DNA from: Bacteroidetes bacterium GWA2_32_17 | GTDB lineage: Bacteria > Bacteroidota > Bacteroidia > Bacteroidales > GWA2-32-17 | DNA: 34,695 nt | Direction of reading: 5' to 3' | Assembly: GCA_001769035.1 (NCBI GenBank) | Contig: MENF01000134.1 | Coordinates: 1 to 34,695, forward strand | Part shown: piece after piece, positions 16,701 to 23,336 of the stretch | Layout of the letters: the number at the start of each line of letters is the position of its first letter | How positions within the stretch are numbered: the stretch's first letter is position 1 | Made by a program: the position numbers and the translations under genes | Notes under the pieces: generated by a model | Seen by the model: only the letters and a program-made list of their open reading frames with translations | Database searches by the model: none | What the model was told of the DNA's origin: nothing

Positions 16701-19417
16701 TTGAATGGGATGGAGACAATATGGCTTCAACCTGGGGTAGGTCATCCCATGTAAAAATGGATCTCCCGAATGGGAATCGCCTTTGGTTAAGTAATTTCAC
16801 ATCAGGAGTTGATGGGCCGGATTCGTATGTCAATATTATACTTGCAAACTCTTCAGATACATATATAGACACATTGATATTAAAGGCTCCTTTTTCATTT
16901 GTAGCTGCTCAATATCATTATAAGGTTTTTCTTTCTTCAGATTCTGTTGGATATTGTGCTACGAATATTTCTGATCAAACTATTTTATTTAATTATAATC
17001 TGTCTCTTGTAAATGAAGGAATTGTTTTCCCATTAGATTCAGTTGTAAAAATTACATTTTTAGTTGGTGCAACTACCGATAACAGTAACTGGCTCGATAA
17101 CCCTTGTATAACTATTTACCAAAAATCTGTTATTTCTGTTTCAATATCCAATGATACTATTTGTTCAGGTACATCTTCCACTTTAGAAATAATTAACTCC
17201 CAACCCGGCATTAGTTACCAGCTGTTAGCATTTGGCGATACTTATCATTTACCACAAATTGGAAATTCAGATACTTTAAACTTCAATATTTCCGGTTTGT
17301 CGGGTCTGGTTCCTTTTACAATTTCTGCTATAGATACAGCAACGGGGTGTAATATAGTGCTTGATACTGTACTTAATGTTTTCTTTGCTCCTGCTGTTTC
17401 AGTTAACCTTGGCCCCGACCGCAACATTTGCGCAGGACAAACGGTAACATTAGATGCCGGTTTACATCAGCAATACCATTGGAATAACGGTTCATCAACA
17501 GCATGGATTACCGTACAACCTGCGGTAACCACAACATATTCAGTAACTGTTACCGATAATGGTTGCACTGCAACTGATAGTGTAATTGTAAATGTTTCTA
17601 CTGCCAATTGTATTTCGCTTACTACATCATCAACACCAACCAACTGTGCCGATTCAACCGGAACAGCCACTGCGGTTCCAACAGGTGGTACAACACCCTA
17701 TTCGTTCCAGTGGACAAGTGGAGATACACTTGCAACAGCATTAAATTTAGCTGCCGGTATTTATGGTGTAACAGTTACTGATGCTGCTGGTAATATGTCC
17801 TATAGTTTTGCAACAGTAGGAACAAGTTCGGGTCCTGTTATAAATCCTACGGTTACTAATGTGCTATGTTATGGAGGGAGTACTGGCAATATTGCTATAA
17901 GTGTATCTGGAGGTAGTTTTCCATATCAGTTTTTATGGTCAAATGGCGATACAACACAAAATATATCAAATCTTGTTGCAGGTTCTTATGATATTCAGGT
18001 TAAAGATGCAGCTAATTGTATTTCTGTTTTAATTATTGCAGTAAACCAACCCCAGCCACTTGCCGTAAATGTTACAACTACAACTGCAGCATGTAGCGGA
18101 AGTAATGGTTCAGCAACTGTCTGGATAATGGGTGGTACAACTCCCTATACAATAAACTGGTCAACTGGAGAACATACTAACGTTGTAACCGGATTATCGG
18201 CAGGAAGTTATTCTGTTACAATTATTGATGGCAATGGCTGTGTTTCAAACACGAATACAAATGTTGTTATTGAAAATGTAAATGCTCCGGTAATAACATT
18301 AGATTCAATTGTTAATGCAAATTGCAGTTCAAGCAACGGTTCAATTTATGTTTCAGTTTCCGGTGGCAGTTTGCCTTATACTTTTAACTGGACAGGCGGT
18401 TTTGCAACTGAAGATTTAACAAATGCCCCAACTGGTATTTACGATTTACAGGTAACCGATAATGCTGGTTGTATTGGAATGTACAGTGGACAAATAGAAA
18501 TGGTACTTCCTCAAATTCAGCCAATATGTATGGTTACTGTTGATTCGGCTACAGGAACAAATTTAGTGGTTTGGGAAAAAGTTGCTTCTTCGGGAATTGA
18601 TTATTACAAAATATACAGGGAATCGTCTATGCCAAATCAATATTTATTAGTTGATACTGTTCATTATGCATCAATGAGTGAGTTTACCGACCCTGTAGCA
18701 AATCCATTTGTACGTTCATGGAGATATAAAATTTCAGCCGTTGATATGTGCGGAAATGAATCTCCCTTAAGCGATTTACACAAAACCATTCACTTAACAG
18801 TTAATGAGGGTATGGGAAATTCATATAATTTAATTTGGGATGATTACGAAGGATTTCCGTATTATACATTTTATGTTAACCGCCACACTAATGCTTTAGG
18901 TTGGATAATATTGGATTCGCTACCAAATACTTTACATTCATTTACAAATGTACCACCAACGCAGGGAGGATTAAAATATCTTGTTACAGTAAAATCACCA
19001 AACGATTGCGTACCCACAAGCGAAAATAAAGCTAATGGTGGACCATACTCGCATGCACACAGTAATATGGAAGATGTGGAAATGATTTTAAATATTGAGT
19101 ATAATGTTGAAACAAATGAAATAATAATTTATCCGAATCCATTTTCACAAAGTACTACAATAGCAATTCCCGATTTACAAATTCCAAATTCCAAATTCCA
19201 AGTTTCAAATTCCAAGGTCGAAATCACAATAACAGATGTAACGGGTAAAACAGTACGCACAATCACAAATCCTCAAACCCCCGGCAACCGCTCGCATCTT
19301 GCGAGTGGTTACAATGACGCACAATTTGTTATTGAACGAGGCAACCTAAAACCCGGCATTTACTTCGTAGAGTTAAGGGGCGATAAGGTTTATAGGGGAA
19401 AGTTAATTATCGAATAA
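13715..19417 (+). CDS. Giant T9SS-secreted multidomain surface protein with FISUMP, LamG and SprB repeats
   Basis: The predicted protein has 1,900 residues from the ATG at 13715, which starts a clean signal peptide (MKTKLLTTILFVILIFGLVLNANA); the frame is open 27 codons further upstream. In order it shows a YWVGGTDTWDA-type beta domain and an Ig-like segment (SICGPGTLSLTASG). A FISUMP domain follows (about 463-669, DGRDCQNYPIVKIGNQWWMAENLN to GFSVRCVK), then a TVCHGGSVSIGSS repeat and a LamG-type lectin/glucanase domain (about 731-932). A PKD/Ig-like unit (LGPDRNICAGQTVTLDAG) precedes four SprB-type repeats (about 1302-1592), fibronectin-III-like modules and a T9SS C-terminal domain (IIIYPNPFS...GIYFVELRGDKVYRGKLII). 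It is expected to be exported and anchored at the cell surface as an adhesin. Codon composition is strongly mosaic between domains. Confidence 0.92.
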   Translation: MKTKLLTTILFVILIFGLVLNANAADRYWVGGTDTWDATAGTKWATTSGGVGGAAVPTSSDDVFFDSASGAVTVTLSQVNMLCKNADFTGFTGTFAGNQPLNIWGTLLTFGSNMTMNFTGVISFHITSGTCIITSNGITLHSILRTTQGGSEIYQLADDLITTSSIEIPYGTFNANNKNVTCASFNSSYSSTRTIIMGSGTWELTGTGTVWDCTDTTNLTLNCGTSTIKITDVSNYTNSFKGGGETYYDLWFDRGTAIGGNRIYNSNTFNNIKDIGTNAHAFFFEDGTNQTITSSTISGSTGNLIVLQGTSAAGWTISCASGTITVDYCDISYSTATGGATFNATNSTDGGNNTGWIFTTTDVQPPSTQNTSICGPGTLSLTASGADSSEIYNWYDSPIAGTLLLSDTAHTIGYISTYTVNLIATDTFWVAIDSAGYESVRVPAIGFVFSPGQTVTDTINKFIHDGRDCQNYPIVKIGNQWWMAENLNAAKYRDGSVIPNVTNVTTWSNLTTGALCYYNNDSSLYAETYSSLYNWYAVNDNRKIAPVGWHVATDSEWNIMEKYLDNTVDTIATGWVGTDIGGKLKETGTTHWASPNTGATNSSGFTSLPGGQRSYVGSFYDAGQVGNWWSATEFSVTYAWLRGWSYSLATVYRGTNYKTYGFSVRCVKNTCNDVAVTVDTTVCHGGSVSIGSSIYDSTGTYIDTLLTSLGCDSIVTTNLTVVNIADISNVNLQNGLVAYYPFNGNANDESGNGNDGTVNGATLTTDRFGNAGKAYSFDGVSNSIDNSTITNLTSVQTKTAWIKPYTVAGGSNLYIIDEGGNNNWMQLYDVDFDSKLELKAGSVPPNVVESDFEFIQSDTWYFVAVTQDVNNVMKLYVNGVLDYTGTVNSVSSPLITIGKFSNNSCYFNGIIDDIRIYNRALNAQEIQALYEEQNPMIFTSECHDLNDNQIPQGWTFEEALATANISGGKMNAFVTNAEGRLSREGIIPDNTSKVVLEWDGDNMASTWGRSSHVKMDLPNGNRLWLSNFTSGVDGPDSYVNIILANSSDTYIDTLILKAPFSFVAAQYHYKVFLSSDSVGYCATNISDQTILFNYNLSLVNEGIVFPLDSVVKITFLVGATTDNSNWLDNPCITIYQKSVISVSISNDTICSGTSSTLEIINSQPGISYQLLAFGDTYHLPQIGNSDTLNFNISGLSGLVPFTISAIDTATGCNIVLDTVLNVFFAPAVSVNLGPDRNICAGQTVTLDAGLHQQYHWNNGSSTAWITVQPAVTTTYSVTVTDNGCTATDSVIVNVSTANCISLTTSSTPTNCADSTGTATAVPTGGTTPYSFQWTSGDTLATALNLAAGIYGVTVTDAAGNMSYSFATVGTSSGPVINPTVTNVLCYGGSTGNIAISVSGGSFPYQFLWSNGDTTQNISNLVAGSYDIQVKDAANCISVLIIAVNQPQPLAVNVTTTTAACSGSNGSATVWIMGGTTPYTINWSTGEHTNVVTGLSAGSYSVTIIDGNGCVSNTNTNVVIENVNAPVITLDSIVNANCSSSNGSIYVSVSGGSLPYTFNWTGGFATEDLTNAPTGIYDLQVTDNAGCIGMYSGQIEMVLPQIQPICMVTVDSATGTNLVVWEKVASSGIDYYKIYRESSMPNQYLLVDTVHYASMSEFTDPVANPFVRSWRYKISAVDMCGNESPLSDLHKTIHLTVNEGMGNSYNLIWDDYEGFPYYTFYVNRHTNALGWIILDSLPNTLHSFTNVPPTQGGLKYLVTVKSPNDCVPTSENKANGGPYSHAHSNMEDVEMILNIEYNVETNEIIIYPNPFSQSTTIAIPDLQIPNSKFQVSNSKVEITITDVTGKTVRTITNPQTPGNRSHLASGYNDAQFVIERGNLKPGIYFVELRGDKVYRGKLIIE
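15541..15715 (+). other. Candidate DGR variable region in the FISUMP domain
   Basis: The C-terminal part of the FISUMP domain is strongly depleted in adenine: I count 28 A in 15541-15700 (160 bases), against 25 A in only 60 bases at 14521-14580. An invariant-looking scaffold (NWWSATE, then GFSVRC) alternates with codons such as TAC, TTC, GTT, CTC, GGC, ACC, AGC and TAT. These are what adenine mutagenesis of AAC/AAT codons would yield. FISUMP domains have a C-type-lectin-like fold, a known DGR target class. No reverse transcriptase or template repeat was seen in the window, so the retroelement would have to act from elsewhere. A fixed GC-rich domain is the alternative. Confidence 0.5.
19173..19217 (+). 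repeat. Intergenic-type CAAATTCCAA repeat embedded in the T9SS C-terminal domain
   Basis: The coding sequence at 19173-19217 consists of repeated caaattcca units. It encodes DLQIPNSKFQVSNSKVE, an insertion between two strands of the sorting domain. The units resemble the ccaaataccaag repeats in the intergenic region at 180-250. An intergenic-type repeat thus appears to have been accommodated in frame. Confidence 0.6.
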
Positions 19418-19431
19418 TTTTTTTCAACTTT

Positions 19432-19452
19432 CCAAAAGTTTAAAACTTTTGG
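19432..19452 (+). terminator. Hairpin after the surface-protein gene, possible terminator
   Basis: The sequence ccaaaagttt a aaacttttgg is a 10-bp inverted repeat starting 15 bases after the stop codon at 19417. A T-rich stretch lies before it (aattttttt) and only a modest one after, so intrinsic termination is plausible but not strong. Confidence 0.45.
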
Positions 19453-19481
19453 TAAGTTTTAAAAATAAATATAACTAATTT

Positions 19482-19512
19482 AGACCTTAAGGTTTAAAAA
19501 ACCTTAAGGTCT
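19482..19512. repeat. REP-like CCTTAAGG hairpin, left flank of the RAYT gene
   Basis: A perfect 14-bp stem (agaccttaaggttt / aaaccttaaggtct) with an AAA loop lies 22 bases upstream of the transposase start. Each arm is itself built round the palindrome CCTTAAGG. A near copy flanks the other side of the gene at 20117-20147. This arrangement matches REP hairpins bracketing a RAYT transposase. Confidence 0.8.
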
Positions 19513-19534
19513 TTAATAAAAAAAAAATTAAAAA

Positions 19535-20101
19535 ATGAAACAACCCAATCTCGAATACGATAAATATTATCACATTTATAACAAGGGACGACGTGGAGAA
19601 AATTTATTTCATGAAAATATTAATTACGAGTACTTTTTGGAATTGTATCAAAAACATATTTCAAATATATGTAAAACTTATGCTTGGGCTTTGTTAGGAA
19701 ATCATTTTCATTTATTAGTAAAAACTATTGGTATCGAAACAAAAAAACCTTTACATCAATATTTTTCTAATTTATTTAACGCTTATACAAAAGCAATTAA
19801 TAAAAAATATAACAGATACGGACCATTATTTAATAGTCCCTTTAAAAGAATTGAAATAACAAGCGAAACTTATTTTAAAAACCTTATATATTATATACAC
19901 TATAATCCTGTTCATCATAATTTTGTTGATAATATTGACAAATACCCATGGACTTCTTATAATTCAATAATTTCCAATAATTCAACTATTATAGAACGAA
20001 ATGAAGTTTTAAACTGGTTTAATAATGATATTAACGAATTTATTGAATTTCATAAAATTAAATCCGACTTTAATAAAATTAAAAATATTATAATCGAATA
20101 A
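19535..20101 (+). CDS. REP-associated tyrosine transposase (RAYT, Y1/HUH family)
   Basis: This 188-residue protein belongs to the Y1_Tnp (IS200-like) superfamily, RAYT branch. The HUH metal-binding motif is His57-Phe-His59 in WALLGNHFHLLVK. The N-terminal KYYHIYNKGRRGENLF is the typical RAYT opening, and the C-terminal half carries LIYYIHYNPVHHNF and YPWTSYNSI, the usual catalytic-helix region with tyrosines. RAYTs are single-copy domesticated-looking transposases that bind and cleave REP hairpins. The flanking CCTTAAGG hairpins at 19482 and 20117 are the obvious substrates. It looks intact and lies between two unrelated genes. Confidence 0.92.
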   Translation: MKQPNLEYDKYYHIYNKGRRGENLFHENINYEYFLELYQKHISNICKTYAWALLGNHFHLLVKTIGIETKKPLHQYFSNLFNAYTKAINKKYNRYGPLFNSPFKRIEITSETYFKNLIYYIHYNPVHHNFVDNIDKYPWTSYNSIISNNSTIIERNEVLNWFNNDINEFIEFHKIKSDFNKIKNIIIE

Positions 20102-20116
20102 ATATAAATAAATATT

Positions 20117-20147
20117 AGACCTTAAGGTTTAAAAAAACTTAAGGTCT
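20117..20147. repeat. REP-like CCTTAAGG hairpin, right flank of the RAYT gene
   Basis: agaccttaaggttt is followed by a run of A and then aaacttaaggtct, the same hairpin as at 19482-19512 but lacking one C in the right arm. It starts 15 bases after the transposase stop codon. A T-rich tail follows, so it may double as a terminator. Confidence 0.75.
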
Positions 20148-20177
20148 TAATTTTATTATTATATTTTTTTTTATTAT

Positions 20178-20207
20178 CATTACAAATTATATTAAAAATT
20201 TGTAATG
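20178..20207 (+). promoter_or_regulatory. Inverted repeat enclosing the start codon of the SpoIIE gene
   Basis: cattacaaatt (20178-20188) and aatttgtaatg (20197-20207) form a perfect 11-bp inverted repeat with an 8-nt loop. The final ATG of the right arm is the start codon of the following gene. In mRNA this hairpin would hide the start codon; as DNA it could be an operator. The stem is AT-rich, so chance is possible. Confidence 0.4.
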
Positions 20208-22559
20208 AGGTTTATTTTTTTGATAATAAGTTTATTAGCTATAATTCAGAATGTTTTTTCTACTAAAAAAGATAGTCTGTTTTTTGCACTAAAGAGCGAA
20301 AAAAATCAAAATAACATTGTTGACATTTACAATAAGCTTTCAAAAGAATATAAATCTTTAAATCCCGATTCGTCATTATTTTATATTAAAAAAGCATATA
20401 ATTTATCAGTAAAATTAAAATATGTAAAAGGTGAAGCAGATGCGAGTTATAATTATGGAACTTTTTATAAAAGAAATTCAAATATTGATTCTTCATTATT
20501 TTGGTTTGAAAATGCGTTTGTGAAGCAGTCTGCATATAAAGATACAATTGAAATATCCAGAGCTCTTTCTGCCATTGGTAGTATTTATTCAGAAAAAAGT
20601 GATTACACAAATGCAATAAAATATTTTAAAAAAAGTCTTTCATTTAGAAAGCTTACAAATGATAAAAAAGGAATAGGTATTATTTTATTTAATATAGGAA
20701 ATGCATATTACTCAGTTAAAAATTACAAAATTGCCCTTGAAAATGTAACAAAAGCTATAGATATTTTTACTGAAATAGACTATAAATCAGGGCTTGCTTC
20801 TTGCTTAAATTTCATTGGAATACTATATGCAGACTGGGGAAATAACGATTTAGCATTAAAGTCATTTACTGATGCGTTAAAAATTGAAGAAAATAAAGTT
20901 ACACAAATAGATTTATATAATAATATTGGTAATGTGTATGTTAATTTGCAAAATTTTGACACAGCATTTTCAAAATATTCAAAAGCTTATTTATTGAGTA
21001 AAGAGGATGAAAATTTATCGAAGCAAGCAGAATCTCTTAAAAATTTAGGATTAGTTTCTATAGATATGGGTAACAATGTTCAATCTAACCAGTATCTTAA
21101 AAACGCTTTATTGATTTCTGAAAAAATTCAATCAAAAGAATTAGAGGCATCCATTTTATCTTCATTTGGTTATAGTTTACTTTTTCAACAACAATGTAAA
21201 AATAGTCTTAGTTACTTATTGAAAAGTCAGGAAATAGCAAATGAATATAATTTACAAGATTTAACTTCAAAGAATTATATATTTATTTCTGAAGCTTATA
21301 CGTGCATAGGTGAAGGTGCAAAAGCAAAAGAATATTACAAAAAACATGACGAAGCCCAAAATCAAAATAATAAAGAACTGAATGACTTAAGTATAAAATA
21401 TGAAACCGAAAAACAAGATAAGGAAATTCAACTTTTAAATAAACAAAAACAATTAGGCGAAGAACAGCTTAAAACTAAAACAGCAGAGTCGAAAACACAG
21501 CGAATTATAATTTTTGCAGCATTTTTCTTTATTTTGATATTTATAATTTCAATAATTTTAATTGCACGACAATACAGGCAAAAACGAAAAGCAAACGAAT
21601 TACTTGCATCGCAAAACAAACAAATTGTACAACAAAATGAAGAAATAACATTACAAAGAGATAAACTTACTGAACAAAAGATAGAAATAGAGGCATCAAT
21701 AAATTATGCTTTACGCATTCAACGTGCTGTTTTACCAATAGAAAATGATTCTGCTGAACACATGTTGGGAGAATATTTTCTGATTTTTAAACCAAAGTAT
21801 ATTGTTGCAGGCGACTTTTTTTGGACTACTCAAATAACAACAATGGGGCATGCCACCTTGTTAATTGTTGCAGTAGCCGATTGTACCGGACATGGCGTAC
21901 CTGGAGCTTTTATGTCAATGTTAGGTGTTTCATTTTTAAATGAAATAGTTAGAAAATCGGATGTTACTCAAGCAAATCAGGTACTTAATCATTTACGTCT
22001 ATACATTATTGATACTCTGAAACAAAAAGGGATTTCGGGTGAACAGAAAGACGGGATGGATATGTCGTTATGTGTAATTAATGTTAAAACATTAGAATTA
22101 CAATTTGCCGGAGCAAATAATCCGTTGTATATTATCCGTAATTCAAACCTTAAGGTTTTGGAGCAAGGTAATAAACTTTCAGAAATTCAAAACCTTAAGG
22201 TTTTTGATAATATAGAAGAAATAAAAGGCGACAAAATGCCTGTGTCAATTTATGAGAAAATGAACGATTTTACTAATCATATTGTTAATTTGAAAACTGG
22301 TGATAGAATTTATATGTTTTCAGACGGATTTGCCGACCAGTTTGGAGGTGTAAAAGGGAAGAAATTTATGTATAAGCCATTTAAACGATTAATAGCAGAA
22401 ACTTCTAATTTACCGATAAAAGAGCAAGGAAATCATCTCGAAAAAGTTCTTTCTGAATGGACTGAACATAAAGATATTAATACAGGCACTTCTTATGAAC
22501 AAACAGATGATATAACTGTTTTTGGATTAGAGTTAATGAATGGAAAATATATCACCTAA
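20205..22559 (+). CDS. TPR-domain SpoIIE-type PP2C phosphatase sensor
   Basis: The product has 784 residues. A signal peptide (MRFIFLIISLLAIIQNVFS) precedes an array of TPRs (about 30-400, for example GIILFNIGNAYYSVKNYKIALENV). A transmembrane helix lies near 435-457 (IIIFAAFFFILIFIISIILIA). A coiled coil follows (about 460-505, ELLASQNKQIVQQNEEITLQ). The SpoIIE phosphatase domain (about 515-780) has the metal-site motifs AGDFFW, VADCTGHGVPGAFMSM, FSDGFADQFGG and DDITVFGLEL. It likely dephosphorylates an anti-sigma-factor-antagonist type protein in response to a periplasmic signal; no partner gene is adjacent. The TPR part is paralogous to that of the kinase at 10035. Two CCTTAAGG palindromes lie inside its phosphatase domain. 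Confidence 0.9.
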   Translation: MRFIFLIISLLAIIQNVFSTKKDSLFFALKSEKNQNNIVDIYNKLSKEYKSLNPDSSLFYIKKAYNLSVKLKYVKGEADASYNYGTFYKRNSNIDSSLFWFENAFVKQSAYKDTIEISRALSAIGSIYSEKSDYTNAIKYFKKSLSFRKLTNDKKGIGIILFNIGNAYYSVKNYKIALENVTKAIDIFTEIDYKSGLASCLNFIGILYADWGNNDLALKSFTDALKIEENKVTQIDLYNNIGNVYVNLQNFDTAFSKYSKAYLLSKEDENLSKQAESLKNLGLVSIDMGNNVQSNQYLKNALLISEKIQSKELEASILSSFGYSLLFQQQCKNSLSYLLKSQEIANEYNLQDLTSKNYIFISEAYTCIGEGAKAKEYYKKHDEAQNQNNKELNDLSIKYETEKQDKEIQLLNKQKQLGEEQLKTKTAESKTQRIIIFAAFFFILIFIISIILIARQYRQKRKANELLASQNKQIVQQNEEITLQRDKLTEQKIEIEASINYALRIQRAVLPIENDSAEHMLGEYFLIFKPKYIVAGDFFWTTQITTMGHATLLIVAVADCTGHGVPGAFMSMLGVSFLNEIVRKSDVTQANQVLNHLRLYIIDTLKQKGISGEQKDGMDMSLCVINVKTLELQFAGANNPLYIIRNSNLKVLEQGNKLSEIQNLKVFDNIEEIKGDKMPVSIYEKMNDFTNHIVNLKTGDRIYMFSDGFADQFGGVKGKKFMYKPFKRLIAETSNLPIKEQGNHLEKVLSEWTEHKDINTGTSYEQTDDITVFGLELMNGKYIT
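22145..22204. repeat. Two CCTTAAGG palindromes inside the SpoIIE coding region
   Basis: aaaccttaaggtttt (22145-22159) and aaaaccttaaggtttt (22189-22204) repeat the core of the hairpins that flank the RAYT gene 2 kb upstream. They encode NLKVLE and NLKVF in a segment between phosphatase-domain motifs, inverted-symmetric and in the same frame. This may be REP-like sequence captured in frame. Confidence 0.65.
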
Positions 22560-22589
22560 TTTATTTTTGATTTTACAAATAAATTAAAA

Positions 22590-23105
22590 ATGCCAAATAG
22601 TGTTGATGTTGTTACTTTTTTATCATTGTCATTTCCAATCTTTGATATTCGTTCGCCCATTGAGTTTGACAAAGGACATATACCAAATTCAATTAATTTA
22701 CCATTATTCACAAACGAAGAACGTGCAATTGTTGGAACTGCATATTTTAAAAAAGGCAGCAGCGAAGCAATTAAAATCGGATTAGAAAAAGTTCAATCTA
22801 AACTTGTTAATTTTATTGAAAGCGTTAACAATTTTACTTTCGATAAAAATATTAGAATACATTGCTGGCGTGGTGGTTTACGTAGTCAAAATATGGTATG
22901 GCTACTCGAAATGGCTGGATATAATGTTTATTTACTTAACGGCGGATATAAAAGTTATAGAAATTATGTTTTAAAATATTTTGAAAATAAATTTCCTATA
23001 ATTGTAATTGGAGGTATGACAGGAGTTGGCAAAACAGAGATTCTTAATCTTTTAAAATTTAATGGCGAACAAGTTGTTGATTTTGAATCACTATTGTCCG
23101 ATTAA
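22590..23105 (+). pseudogene. selU: Truncated tRNA 2-selenouridine synthase (SelU/MnmH)
   Basis: The 171-residue frame starts like SelU. A rhodanese domain (PIFDIRSPIEFDKGHIPNSINLPLFTNEERAIVGTAYFKKGSSEAIKIG) holds the active-site cysteine in IRIHCWRGGLRSQNMVWLLEMAGY. The start of the P-loop domain follows (VIGGMTGVGKTEILNLL). It stops at DFESLLSD, just after the Walker A motif, where full-length SelU (about 350 residues) would continue into the rest of the C-terminal domain. Without that half, geranyl/selenium transfer to wobble 2-thiouridine is unlikely. What follows in frame is a relic of an unrelated TPR sensor, so this is a deletion remnant and probably not a separate short protein. Confidence 0.85.
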
Positions 23106-23249
23106 AAAATTAAAATAGGCGAAAAAGAAAAAGCTGAATATTATTTTCTAAAAAATGACAGTCTGTCTAAACAACTATATAATGAAGAAAATACTAATTC
23201 AGTCAGTGCCATGAGAACTCAGTTTGAAACAGAAAAAAAATGGTTATAA
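23106..23249 (+). pseudogene. Relic of a TPR-sensor gene, in frame with truncated selU
   Basis: Directly after the selU-fragment stop codon, the same frame reads 47 codons to a second stop: KIGEKEKAEYYFLKNDSLSK...NEENTNSVSAMRTQFETEKKWL. This resembles the last TPR and juxtamembrane coiled coil of Bacteroidota TPR sensors. Compare GEGAKAKEYYKKHDEAQ...LNDLSIKYETEKQ in the SpoIIE protein at 20205. It has no start codon at its head and no effector domain. It most likely marks a deletion junction between selU and a lost sensor gene. Confidence 0.65.
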
Positions 23250-23273
23250 AAAGATTAAGTTTAAATATATACA

Positions 23274-23302
23274 TTGTTTTTGTAAATTTTTATGTAAATT
23301 TG
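23274..23302 (+). promoter_or_regulatory. Candidate promoter of the aromatic-degradation gene cluster
   Basis: TTG at 23274-23276 and TAAATTTG at 23295-23302 are separated by 18 bases. They resemble the Bacteroidota primary sigma factor promoter (TTG near -33, TAnnTTTG near -7). The -7 box ends 34 bases before the start codon of the acyl-CoA synthetase, the first gene of the cluster. This is the best promoter candidate between 23250 and 30065. Confidence 0.5.
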
Positions 23303-23336
23303 AACTCAAACATTTATTTTTTTTTAACTTTTATAT

